From positions 1,612,001-1,676,000 of the forward strand of contig CAVPVV010000003.1 of NCBI GenBank assembly GCA_963709325.1: DNA of 64,000 bases. The letters are read 5' to 3'. Both the position numbers and the translations under genes were made by a program. Under the pieces are notes generated by a model. That model searched no databases. It had not been told where the DNA came from and worked only from the letters and a program-made list of their open reading frames with translations. Shown one piece after another: positions 48,958-57,078 of the stretch. Source of the DNA: VFZN01 sp963709325. Its GTDB lineage: Bacteria > Acidobacteriota > Vicinamibacteria > Vicinamibacterales > UBA2999. Every line of letters begins with the position of its first letter. Positions within the stretch are counted from its first letter, which is position 1.

Positions 48958-51927
48958 CTACGGCACGGTCACGACGACGTCGGCCGTCGGGGCGCCGAGC
49001 CCGGCGCTGTTCAGCGAGCGGACGCGCAGGTAGTACGTGGTCGGCGGCACGTTCGCGGCGGCGAGCACCGGCACTGCGGTCTGAACGACGGCGGCGTCAG
49101 AACGGCCCGGGCCATAGCCCGCCTCGAGCAGATATCCAGAAGGAAGCCCCCCGCTCGTCGGCGGTGTCCATCGGACCGTGACGTTGCGACCGACCATCGT
49201 AGCGGCGAGGTCAGTCGGAGGGAGGGGCACTTGCACCGGTCCACCCAGTGTGACCACCACCTCGTTGGACGGCGCGCCCGTGCCGCACGCGTTCCGCGCA
49301 CGCGTCCGCACGTAGTAGACGCCGGGCGGGGCAGACCCGGCATACGCCGTGACGTTGCCAACCGAGAAGTTTGCCAGGCTCGCCTCACCCGGAGCCGACC
49401 CCGCTTCGAGCGTGTAGTCTGCCGCGGACGGGGACGCCGTCCAGGTGAATCTCGCGTCGCGGCCCGCCACCGTGAACGCGAGGGTCACCGGATTGGGCGG
49501 TGACGTACACGGCTCGGGGCCGACACGCAGGTACAGTTCGTTGGAGGGCGACCCCGGTCCGAAGCGGTTCCGGCCCACCACCCGCAAGTAGTAGCCGCCA
49601 TTCGGTGCCGGCGTGGTGAACGACGTGGCGAGCTGGACCGGCAAGGCCGCGAGATCCGCAGCTCCCGGTTGCGAGCCGGCATACAGTGTGTAACTCGAGG
49701 GCACGCCACTCGATGACGCGGGTGCCCACGTAAGGGAGACGATGTTGCCGGAAACCGACCCGGCGAGCGTCGGAGCACCGGGCGTGGGGCCGGGCAGGCC
49801 AGGGTAGTACTCCAGCGTGCCGTCACCCGCGGTGATGTGGAGGAGTTCCCGCGGTCCGGCGACAACCCTGTTCCAGCGGCTAGTACGTGACGACGCCGAC
49901 AAAGCGTCGGTGTCGTACTCGAGGCCTGCGTAGAGGCTGCCGGCGACGAAAGCCGCGCTTGACGGCACGCGACCGTCTTGCACCTGGAACCGTGTGATCC
50001 CCGCGGTCGGGATGGCCGCTGCACCGATGAAGGGCGCCCCGAACGACTCGCCCGCTATGAACACTCGCGTGCCGTCACCGGCCAGGCCTCGAATCCAGGT
50101 GTCGTCGGGCACGACAATCGGCGGTTGAACGAGCGCATGCGACAGGGCGTCGACGGCGGCGAAGCCGGGCCGGAACTGCCCGTTCACGAAACTGAACCAG
50201 CCGGCGAGGTAGATGGTGCTGTCGAGTGGCAGCATCGCCTGCAGGATCCTGACTCCTGGTGGGCCGTCGAGCGCGGGCGCCCACCGGCGCAAAGCACCGT
50301 CGGCTCCGACTGCCGCAACTTTGTGTCGCAGCGCGCTCGCCACACCCACCCCGGCAATGAGCTCGAACTCACCGCCGAGGTATACCGTGCCGTTTCTCTC
50401 GATCATCATGTCGATGCTGCCCGGCTGTCCGTCGCTCCGCGAGACGACGAACCGCCAGTTCTGATCGACAGTGGCCGTGGCGAGATCGGCTCGTTGCAAC
50501 TCGCCGGTGGTGGCCGATGCGAAGTACAGGTACGTGCCGTCGGTGACCATCGACGAGACGGGCGAGACCACGTGCCGGAGCTGGCGAGCGGGATCGTTGG
50601 GGTTCCAGGTGGTCGCCATTCCCGTCGAGGCGTCGACTGCCGCGAGGTAATGGCGCGTGAACCGGTTGGTGCCGGTCGGCCGAGTCATCAGCAAACCGGA
50701 CGCGGTGGACTCGAGTGGGCTCACAAGGGCCGGAGCGGGATCCCAGGTGTCTACGGACGCCGATGCCACCAGCAGCGCCGCAGTACCAGCGCGGTCAAGG
50801 CTGCCCACGCGCTCCATGTCGCCGCTGAAGTAGAGCCGCTGCCCGTCGGTCGCGAGGTGTGTCAAAACCGGCGTGTACGGCAGGCTCGACGGGTCGGGCG
50901 CACGCAGGCTGAGGGCCGGGGGGATCCAGGTCGAATCGACTTCTCCGGTGGCGGCCGACAGCGCCGATGGCTGCGGGACGACCTGTCCGTTCACCGTGCG
51001 GCTGGTGAGGAACACCCGGTTGCCGACCACTTCGAGATCTGCCAGCGCAGGCACGACGGGGCTCGTCCATCCCGCCTGGGGCGCGAGCGTAGTCAGATCG
51101 TAGGCCTCCAGCAGGTGGGAGGGCGCCGGCCTGGCGCGGAAAAGCGTGTTGCCCCGGATCCAGAACTTCGGGTCGAGCGGCTCGTCGGCGAGCCTAGTGG
51201 ACGATGTGGCGAGCTGGAGCGTGTTCGGAGAGATGACGCCCAGCACGAATTGCCCGCCGCCGCCGCGAACGCGTACTCGGACCACCGGGCCATTCGGGCT
51301 TGAACCGAGAAGGCCGATCTCCTCGATTCCTGGATAGACCCGGAATCCTGTTCTGGTGCCGCTCGCCGCATCGAAGGCGGCTACTTGCGCCTGGAGGTAG
51401 CGATCCGGCCCGATAATCGCATTCGAGGCGTAAACCACGTTGCCCACGCGCACGGGCAGACCGATGTCGAGTCTGTCGGGGTCGCCGGCATCGATTGCAG
51501 GCGCCGCAAACGCGCGGTCCCACAGGCACGAGCTCGCCACCCGCACGATCGTCGTCCCTGCCGGCGGGACGAACGGGCCGCTTTCGTCGACGAACGCATC
51601 CTCGGCACGAACGCTGACGAGCAGGCCGCCCACGCCGTCTGGCGTGGCGGCGAGGCCAGTTGCCGGATTGGTGGTGCGAGCGCACTGGGGGCGAGGCTGG
51701 CCCGTGATGCGGTCGTAGAACTGAACGGCACTCGTCGACGACGTAAACAGGTGCGGGAAGGTGCCTCCGATGTAAACGGTGTCGCCGTGGACGAGTGCGG
51801 TTGTGACGCCTTCGCTGAGCCGCCAGCCAGGCGTGGCCGTGACATCGGCGGAAACGCGCCAGGGCCACGCAGCCGCGCTCAGTCCCAAACCGACCAGCAA
51901 CAAAGCCGCCGCAAAGTGCTTCCTCAC
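48958..51927 (-). CDS. Large exported protein with beta-propeller-like region and fibronectin type III domains
   Basis: An exported protein of about 989 residues. The GTG at 51927 begins VRKHFAAALLLVGLGLSAAA, a good signal peptide, with AAAGGAG upstream; an in-frame start 18 codons earlier is less likely. The first 680 residues contain repeated stretches of the form VGNVVYASN, RVFLTSRT, LYFSGDMERVG and TIYLAGWF, suggesting a delta-60/quinoprotein-like propeller. Three fibronectin type III domains follow (about 710-990). It probably binds surface or extracellular polymers; no catalytic motif is seen. Confidence 0.78.
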   Translation of the reverse strand: MRKHFAAALLLVGLGLSAAAWPWRVSADVTATPGWRLSEGVTTALVHGDTVYIGGTFPHLFTSSTSAVQFYDRITGQPRPQCARTTNPATGLAATPDGVGGLLVSVRAEDAFVDESGPFVPPAGTTIVRVASSCLWDRAFAAPAIDAGDPDRLDIGLPVRVGNVVYASNAIIGPDRYLQAQVAAFDAASGTRTGFRVYPGIEEIGLLGSSPNGPVVRVRVRGGGGQFVLGVISPNTLQLATSSTRLADEPLDPKFWIRGNTLFRARPAPSHLLEAYDLTTLAPQAGWTSPVVPALADLEVVGNRVFLTSRTVNGQVVPQPSALSAATGEVDSTWIPPALSLRAPDPSSLPYTPVLTHLATDGQRLYFSGDMERVGSLDRAGTAALLVASASVDTWDPAPALVSPLESTASGLLMTRPTGTNRFTRHYLAAVDASTGMATTWNPNDPARQLRHVVSPVSSMVTDGTYLYFASATTGELQRADLATATVDQNWRFVVSRSDGQPGSIDMMIERNGTVYLGGEFELIAGVGVASALRHKVAAVGADGALRRWAPALDGPPGVRILQAMLPLDSTIYLAGWFSFVNGQFRPGFAAVDALSHALVQPPIVVPDDTWIRGLAGDGTRVFIAGESFGAPFIGAAAIPTAGITRFQVQDGRVPSSAAFVAGSLYAGLEYDTDALSASSRTSRWNRVVAGPRELLHITAGDGTLEYYPGLPGPTPGAPTLAGSVSGNIVSLTWAPASSSGVPSSYTLYAGSQPGAADLAALPVQLATSFTTPAPNGGYYLRVVGRNRFGPGSPSNELYLRVGPEPCTSPPNPVTLAFTVAGRDARFTWTASPSAADYTLEAGSAPGEASLANFSVGNVTAYAGSAPPGVYYVRTRARNACGTGAPSNEVVVTLGGPVQVPLPPTDLAATMVGRNVTVRWTPPTSGGLPSGYLLEAGYGPGRSDAAVVQTAVPVLAAANVPPTTYYLRVRSLNSAGLGAPTADVVVTVP

Positions 51928-51997
51928 CCGCTCCTTTGTAGCACGGTCGACATCGGAAGGGCTGATTGCGGGTGCGAGCAAGGACTCATATCACCGG

Positions 51998-52708
51998 TCA
52001 CCCTTTCGCGAGCCAGCGTGAAAATGCGAGCAGGCCAGCGGAGACGAGGTCGGTGGAGGCGATGTCGTCGAGGAACGACCCGTCGCGGACCAAGCCGGTG
52101 AACGCCGCTCCGGTCTGCCGCCGCGCGCGCTCGAGGTTCAGCGGGAGTGCCGGATCGATGGGCTGACCGCTGCGATCCGCCTTCTGCAGCTGCTCGACGA
52201 GCGCCTGGGCCTGGCTGATATCCAGCATCGAAAGCGGCGAGCCGCAATGGCCGCAGGCCGAGGACGTGGTCAGGTTCACCGCGGCGCCGCAGTTGGAGCA
52301 GTTCACCGTCTGCACGGTGGCGCGGAGCTCGGCGAGCTGCTGCGACGTCAGCGCCCGGACGAATTGCTTCTCCTTCAAAAATTCCAGAAACGTCGTCAGG
52401 CGTCCGTGCCCGTTGGGGCAGGCCAGGTACTCGAACCGCGTGTTGCGCTGGATGTCGCGCGTGAGGCGCAACCGGCCATGGCAGCGGGGACACTTTGCCA
52501 GCTCGGCGGCGGTCGGCGCCGGGCGCGCGGTTCGTTCGCCGATCAGGCGGAACAGCGTCAGCGTCGAGGCTGGCGCCAGCGCCACGCTCTCGCGCGTGTC
52601 GAACCAGATCGACTGACAAGGCTGGCAGATGTCGATCGTGACCGCGCGTCCGTTGTGCGCGTCGAGGGCTTGCCCTGTCATCGGGGCGGCGCATCGTGGA
52701 CAGTCCAT
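51998..52708 (-). CDS. Zinc-ribbon (zf-TFIIB-like) protein
   Basis: A 236-residue cytoplasmic protein with three zinc-binding segments: CPRC...CQPC (residues 3-33), CPRCHGRL...CPNGHG (about 73-103), and CSNCGAA...CGHCGSPL (about 138-160). This is the zf-TFIIB/double-zinc-ribbon pattern. Function is unknown. Confidence 0.82.
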   Translation of the reverse strand: MDCPRCAAPMTGQALDAHNGRAVTIDICQPCQSIWFDTRESVALAPASTLTLFRLIGERTARPAPTAAELAKCPRCHGRLRLTRDIQRNTRFEYLACPNGHGRLTTFLEFLKEKQFVRALTSQQLAELRATVQTVNCSNCGAAVNLTTSSACGHCGSPLSMLDISQAQALVEQLQKADRSGQPIDPALPLNLERARRQTGAAFTGLVRDGSFLDDIASTDLVSAGLLAFSRWLAKG

Positions 52709-52764
52709 CAGCGGGCTACTCTCTCCGTCAGCAACGCGCGGCGGATGCTACCACGATTGCCTTT

Positions 52765-53670
52765 TCAGCCCGGCGGGCGGTTCGCGCGGCACTCGCGCGC
52801 GATCTCGTCGAGACGTGTGAGCGTCATCGGGTGCAAAGCCAGGAAGCGGCTGGCGTCGAATGCCTGGTCGACAGTGCCGGCAGCGAGGCTCACGCGCAGG
52901 ATGCGAGCGATGCCCGGATGCACGAGACCGATCGTCCCGGCCAGCACACGGACCAGCGCCAGCGGCATGTGGCGGACGCGCGGCTCACGGCCAGCGACGC
53001 GCCCGTAGAGCGCCGCCACCTCGTTCTGCGTCAGGTTTTCCGGGCCGCCGACGTCGATGGCTTGATTGCGCAGGGCGGGATCCGAAAGCGCGCGCACGAT
53101 CACCGCAGCGACATCACGCACCGCGACGAAGTTCATCTTGTGGTCGCCGCGGCCGAGGATACTGGCGGTTCCGCCGGCCAGGATGGCCTTCCCAATCAAC
53201 TCGTGCGCGTGCAGCTCCATGAACGCGGTGGGCCGGACGATGGTGAACGGCACGCCGCTGCCGCGGAGGCAGGCTTCGATCGCCGCTTTGGTCCGCCAGA
53301 AATCGACTGGATGATCCGGTGAGGCGCCCATCACCGATACGTAGATGAATCGGGCGAGACCTGCAGACCGCGCCGTCTCGATCAGGGCACGGTGGCCGCG
53401 ATCGTCGATCAGTTCCGACCGCGAGCCTCCTCGTCCCAGCATGCCGTGCGCGGCGGCGATGACCGTGCCGGCGCCGCGGATCGCGGCAGCCAGCGACGCC
53501 GGATCCCTCAAGTCACCCGAACGGACATCGACGCCGTCGGGAAGGCGTCCGGCGAGTCTCGCCGGATCGCGGGTGACGATGGCGACCTCGTGGCCGGCGG
53601 CGGACGTCTGGCGAACAATTTCCCGGCCGAGCATGCCGGTGCCACCGACGACCGCGATGGTCGCAGCTAT
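52765..53670 (-). CDS. NAD(P)H-binding SDR-like protein (atypical/NDUFA9-like)
   Basis: About 301 residues of an atypical SDR with GGTGMLGREIV at the N-terminus and VGGPENLTQNEVA near 215, as in NmrA/NDUFA9-like proteins. No ATG, GTG or TTG precedes the Rossmann strand IAVVGGTG within the expected distance; the next in-frame one is 43 codons upstream, inside the GNAT gene. An ATA at 53670 overlaps the GNAT stop as ATAG, and an ATC occurs four codons later. I place the start at the ATA, with low certainty. Confidence 0.72.
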   Translation of the reverse strand: MAATIAVVGGTGMLGREIVRQTSAAGHEVAIVTRDPARLAGRLPDGVDVRSGDLRDPASLAAAIRGAGTVIAAAHGMLGRGGSRSELIDDRGHRALIETARSAGLARFIYVSVMGASPDHPVDFWRTKAAIEACLRGSGVPFTIVRPTAFMELHAHELIGKAILAGGTASILGRGDHKMNFVAVRDVAAVIVRALSDPALRNQAIDVGGPENLTQNEVAALYGRVAGREPRVRHMPLALVRVLAGTIGLVHPGIARILRVSLAAGTVDQAFDASRFLALHPMTLTRLDEIARECRANRPPG

Positions 53671-54158
53671 GCGATCTCCTCGGTCCTGAAGATCTGGAAC
53701 CCGCGCGACTGATAGTTGGGGAGCGCCTTGGGATGATCTTTCGTGCAGGTGTGCACCCACACCCGCGGGCCGATCTCGCGCGCCTGCTTGACGGCGCACG
53801 CCAGCAGCCGGCCGCCGAGCCCGCGCCCGGTGTACTCGGGCCGCAGCCCGAAGTACGCGATCTCGACGCTCTCGTCATCGTCTTCGCGCCGCAGCTCGAA
53901 GTAGCCGGCCGGATCGCTGATCGCCCACAGCACCCACAACTGCAGCTGCGGCTTCATGAACTGGTAGGTCCACTTCTCGTCGCTCCACTCGAGGCGGTCG
54001 GTCCACTGGTAGTCGCGACCGACCTCTTCGTAGAGCTGCCGGCACAGGAGCGGTGCCGGCAGAATCTCGCGTCGCAGCACGTATCCGTCCGGAAACCGGC
54101 CGACGATCGGAACCTCGTGGCCCCGCGGAAGCTCGAGGTAGTAGCGCGTGTGGACCAT
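53667..54158 (-). CDS. GNAT family N-acetyltransferase
   Basis: A 163-residue acetyltransferase with the acetyl-CoA loop LRPEYTGRGLGGRLLACAV and TCTKDHPKALPNYQSRGFQIF at the C-terminus, the typical beta6-alpha4 region. The ATG at 54158 begins MVHTRYYLELP; sequence further upstream is the peptidase gene out of frame. It overlaps the SDR-like gene and follows the M28 peptidase gene closely on the same strand. Confidence 0.88.
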   Translation of the reverse strand: MVHTRYYLELPRGHEVPIVGRFPDGYVLRREILPAPLLCRQLYEEVGRDYQWTDRLEWSDEKWTYQFMKPQLQLWVLWAISDPAGYFELRREDDDESVEIAYFGLRPEYTGRGLGGRLLACAVKQAREIGPRVWVHTCTKDHPKALPNYQSRGFQIFRTEEIA

Positions 54159-54168
54159 GGCCGCGCGG

Positions 54169-55827
54169 TCAGTTCCCGGTCGTCTTGGACGCCGCGGGCT
54201 GCGCGAAGCGCTTGAAGAAGCTCGTCTCCTTCCACATCGGCTTCGTCGCCCGATTGGCGACGCGCACCGACAGACGGCCGATGGCGTCGGTGAAGCCAAC
54301 CGCGGCGCTCCGATCGATTGGCTGCGACAGGTCGTCCGAGGGGGCGTGGTAACGATCGTGGGTCCACTCGGCGTCGACCTTCTCTTCCGCCGACCCCGGC
54401 TCGAAGCCGACCTTCATCGCCAGCGCCGGCACGCCCTCACGGATGAAGCTGTACTGATCGCTTCGAATGAAGCGGTTACGCTGCGGTTGCGGATCGGGCC
54501 GCACGCCAATCCCCATCTCCTGCGCGACGGCGCGAATGTCGTCGCCAAGGTCGGATTCGTCGAGGCCCAGCACCATGAGGCTCTTGAGCGGATAGAGCGG
54601 CAGGAACATGTCCATGTTGATGTTCGCGACAATGGCGGACTTGGGCACCGTCGGGTTGAGCGCGTAGTAGCGCGAGCCGAGCAGGCCCTTCTCCTCCGCC
54701 GTCACCGCGACGAGAACCACCGACCGCTTCGGCTTCGCAGCCGCGATCGTGGACGCGGACTCGATCAAGGTGGCGATGCCCGACGCGTTGTCCATCGCGC
54801 CGTTGTAGATCGAATCGCCGTTGATCGGCGCTCCGACACCGACATGATCCATGTGAGCGGTGAGGACCACATATTCGCCGGCCAGTGCCGGGTCGCTCCC
54901 CTTGACGATGCCGGCAACGTTCTGCGACTCGACCTCCTGTGTGTCCACGGCGACCTTGGCCCGTACCGAGACCGGCAGCGGAAAGTGCGGCAGCGCCTTA
55001 CCCTCATCGGCAATCGTCAGGAGCTCCGCGAAGGTGTGGCCCGACCCGGCGAAGAGCCGCTCCGCCTTCGCGGGGTTGAAGGCGATGGACACCTGCTGTC
55101 CGGCGGTGTCGTCGAGCGCAGCGTCGGCCAGGGCCATCGCCGGGTTGAGGCGATTGGGGGCCGAGCGCTCCCACGGCACGTCCATGCTCTTCGGGTTGGC
55201 AATGGAGATGACGCCCAGCGCCCCGAGACGTTTCAGCACGTTCCAGCGTTCGGCCGCCGACTGGTAATGCGCGGCGAGCGCGCCGGGAACCTCTTTGGGG
55301 CTCCCCGCGATGTAGACGACGACCTTGCCCTTGACGTCGAGCCCGGAGAAGTCGTCGTGCTTCTGCTCGGGAATTTGCAGCCCATGGCCGGCAAACACCA
55401 GCGGCGCATCGACCGACGGCGCCGGCTCGATCCGCATCCCGAAGGTCGCCTCGTCGCCAAGCGCGACCGGCTCCGCCTTGCCGCCGCGCACCAGCGCAAG
55501 GCTGGACCGCGCCTCGTTGATCTTTCGGGAGCGGAACGCGACCGGCTGCACGTAGCCGTCGGTGCCGGCCGGTTGCAGGCCGGCGGCCTTGAAGTGTTCG
55601 GCGATGTACTCGGCCGCCTTGCGATGCTCGGGACTACCGGTCTCGCGGCCCCGCATGTCGTCGTTGGCGAGCGCCTCGACGTGCGAGAACCAGCGGGCCG
55701 CCGGATCCCCGCTCGGGCCGGTCGCGGTTGTGTTGCCAGCCGGCGCCGGGGATTGCGTGCACGCGGCCAGCAGGGCCATGAACACGAGCGCTGGGAGGGC
55801 TTGTCGACGCGATGAACAGGTGACCAT
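54169..55827 (-). CDS. M28 family peptidase, lipoprotein
   Basis: A 552-residue lipoprotein (signal peptide ends LLAAC near residue 24). It has the PA insert and the zinc-peptidase core: HMDHVGVG (zinc His-Asp region), DNASGIATLIESA, VAVTAEEKGLLGSRYY (catalytic Glu-Glu), NINMDMFLPL (zinc Asp) and RSDQYSFIREGVPAL with its His-like position. It releases amino acids from peptide N-termini or acts on related amides. The frame stays open upstream through the nonamer array to 56073; the ATG at 55827 with AAGG upstream and the lipobox fix the real start. Confidence 0.9.
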   Translation of the reverse strand: MVTCSSRRQALPALVFMALLAACTQSPAPAGNTTATGPSGDPAARWFSHVEALANDDMRGRETGSPEHRKAAEYIAEHFKAAGLQPAGTDGYVQPVAFRSRKINEARSSLALVRGGKAEPVALGDEATFGMRIEPAPSVDAPLVFAGHGLQIPEQKHDDFSGLDVKGKVVVYIAGSPKEVPGALAAHYQSAAERWNVLKRLGALGVISIANPKSMDVPWERSAPNRLNPAMALADAALDDTAGQQVSIAFNPAKAERLFAGSGHTFAELLTIADEGKALPHFPLPVSVRAKVAVDTQEVESQNVAGIVKGSDPALAGEYVVLTAHMDHVGVGAPINGDSIYNGAMDNASGIATLIESASTIAAAKPKRSVVLVAVTAEEKGLLGSRYYALNPTVPKSAIVANINMDMFLPLYPLKSLMVLGLDESDLGDDIRAVAQEMGIGVRPDPQPQRNRFIRSDQYSFIREGVPALAMKVGFEPGSAEEKVDAEWTHDRYHAPSDDLSQPIDRSAAVGFTDAIGRLSVRVANRATKPMWKETSFFKRFAQPAASKTTGN

Positions 55828-55850
55828 CCGCGTCACCTTAGCACGGGAGG

Positions 55851-55930
55851 GTTCGCGGGGTTCTCGGGGTTCGCGGGGTTCGCGGGGTTCGCGGGGTTCT
55901 CGGGGTTCGCGAGGTTCGCGAGGTTCGCGG
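55851..55930 (+). repeat. Nonamer array, GTTCGCGGG type (left arm of a gene-bearing inverted pair)
   Basis: Nine contiguous units of GTTCGCGGG, GTTCTCGGG or GTTCGCGAG, the last one cut short by one base. It begins 23 bp from the start codon of the M28 peptidase gene, in the divergent promoter region, and is mirrored at 56345-56407. Confidence 0.92.
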
Positions 55931-55956
55931 CAGATGCCTTGCACTGCGCCGGGGGC

Positions 55957-56331
55957 ATGGCGAAGGACTTCACGGAGCTGTTCTGCTGGCAACTCGCCCG
56001 GGAGTTGAAGTTGGTGGTCCTGGACCTCGTGAAGAGGCCTCAAGTCACCCGCGATTTCGACTTCGTACGCCAAATCACCGACGCCGCTGCGTCCGGGCCG
56101 CGAAATATCGCTGAAGGCTTCGGCCGGTTCAATCGGAAGGAGTTCGCCCAGTTCCTAAAAATCGCGATCTCGTCCGAGATGGAAGTACGCAACCACTTCA
56201 TCGATGGCTTCGACCGCGGTTTTCTGTCTCAGACCGAGCTGGATGCCTGGTCGGCCTTGTCGAAGAGAGCCGTAACCACCGCCGCGCGGTTGCGGCGCTA
56301 TTTGCTGTCGAAACGAAATCCATATCAATAG
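55957..56331 (+). CDS. Four-helix bundle (S23/Avd-like) protein
   Basis: A 124-residue all-helical protein of the S23/four-helix-bundle family. Conserved features are KDFTELFCWQLARELKLVVLDL, the DFDFVRQITDAAASGPRNIAEGF core with its NIAEG motif, RFNRKEFAQFLKIAISSEMEVRN, and a final arginine-rich helix. Relatives occur in 23S rRNA intervening sequences and as Avd in diversity-generating retroelements; they bind nucleic acid, partly through surface basic residues. No rRNA, reverse transcriptase or variable repeat is nearby. The ATG at 55957 matches the usual start. It is the only gene between the inverted nonamer arrays. Confidence 0.85.
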   Translation: MAKDFTELFCWQLARELKLVVLDLVKRPQVTRDFDFVRQITDAAASGPRNIAEGFGRFNRKEFAQFLKIAISSEMEVRNHFIDGFDRGFLSQTELDAWSALSKRAVTTAARLRRYLLSKRNPYQ

Positions 56332-56344
56332 AAGCCCAGAACGT

Positions 56345-56407
56345 CGAGAACCCCGCGAACCCCGCGAACCCCGCGAACCCCGAGAACCTCGAGAACCTCG
56401 AGAACCT
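56345..56407 (-). repeat. Nonamer array, CGCGAACCC type (right arm, inverted)
   Basis: Seven contiguous units (CGAGAACCC, three CGCGAACCC, then three CGAGAACCT), the reverse complement of the left array at 55851-55930. It ends 27 bp before the FadR operator at 56435. Confidence 0.92.
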
Positions 56408-56434
56408 GTTTCCGCTTGACGTTCTCCCCACGAC

Positions 56435-56452
56435 TGAATGACCATTCATTCA
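56435..56452. promoter_or_regulatory. FadR-type operator
   Basis: A palindrome TGAATGA-CCAT-TCATTCA (perfect 7-bp arms, 4-bp spacer). It agrees at 17 of 18 positions with the published B. subtilis FadR consensus TGAATGAMTANTCATTCA. It ends 5 nt before the ATG of the fadR-like gene at 56458, so the regulator probably represses itself and the downstream fad genes until long-chain acyl-CoA binds. A TTGACG (56416-56421) upstream could be the -35. Confidence 0.85.
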
Positions 56453-56457
56453 CTGCC

Positions 56458-57078
56458 ATGCCAGCCGCCTCAGCCCGCCGCCTCGCCGCCGTCAAGGCCG
56501 CGCCCGTGCCCGACAAGCGCGACGCCATCCTCCGCGCCGCGATCAAGGTGTTCGCCCGCCACGGCTACTTCCAGTCGCAGGTCGCCGACGTCGCCCGGGT
56601 GGCTGGTGTCGCGGCCGGAACCGTCTACCTCTACTTCCGGAGCAAGGACGACCTGCTCGTCTCGATCTTCGATCGCACGATGAAGGACGCGATTGCCGAA
56701 GGACGGGCCGCGCTCGCCGGCATCGCCGACCCGTCCGAGCGGCTGCGCCGGATCGCCCGCCTTCACCTCGAGCGCCTCGGCCGCGATCGCGACCTGGCGG
56801 TGGTCGTCCAAGTCGAGCTGCGCCAGTCGATCAAGTTCATGGAACGCTTCTCCTCGACCCACCTGCAGGACTACCTGAACATCATCCGCCGGACGATCGC
56901 CGATGGGCAGTCCAGCGGCGCGTTCCGCTCCGATGTCAGCGCCAACACCGCCGCCAAGGTGTTCTTCGGCGCCCTCGACGAGATGGCGACAAACTGGATG
57001 CTGAGCCGGCGCAAGTACGATCTCGCCGGCGACGCCGACTCGGTCACGAACCTGATCATCGGAGGGCTCGGTCGATGA
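56458..57078 (+). CDS. fadR: TetR/AcrR-family regulator, FadR-like
   Basis: A 206-residue TetR-family repressor. The N-terminal helix-turn-helix (about 20-65) reads KRDAILRAAIKVFARHGYF, VADVARVAGVAAGTVYLYFRSKDDLL. The C-terminal part, with FFGALDEMATNW, matches the Bacillus FadR-type ligand domain that senses long-chain acyl-CoA. The start ATG at 56458 lies right behind the operator. The stop overlaps the fadN ATG (ATGA), so both are on one transcript. Confidence 0.9.
   Translation: MPAASARRLAAVKAAPVPDKRDAILRAAIKVFARHGYFQSQVADVARVAGVAAGTVYLYFRSKDDLLVSIFDRTMKDAIAEGRAALAGIADPSERLRRIARLHLERLGRDRDLAVVVQVELRQSIKFMERFSSTHLQDYLNIIRRTIADGQSSGAFRSDVSANTAAKVFFGALDEMATNWMLSRRKYDLAGDADSVTNLIIGGLGR

Noticed and set aside
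49978..51303. 441-codon plus-strand frame inside the large FnIII gene
   Set aside because: The minus-strand protein has a signal peptide and repeated domains; the plus-strand frame shows no protein character.
55957..56331. Diversity-generating retroelement accessory (Avd)
   Set aside because: No reverse transcriptase, template repeat or variable repeat is found anywhere in the window.
55851..56407. CRISPR array
   Set aside because: The repeat units are contiguous without spacers and are inverted between the two sides; no cas gene is present.
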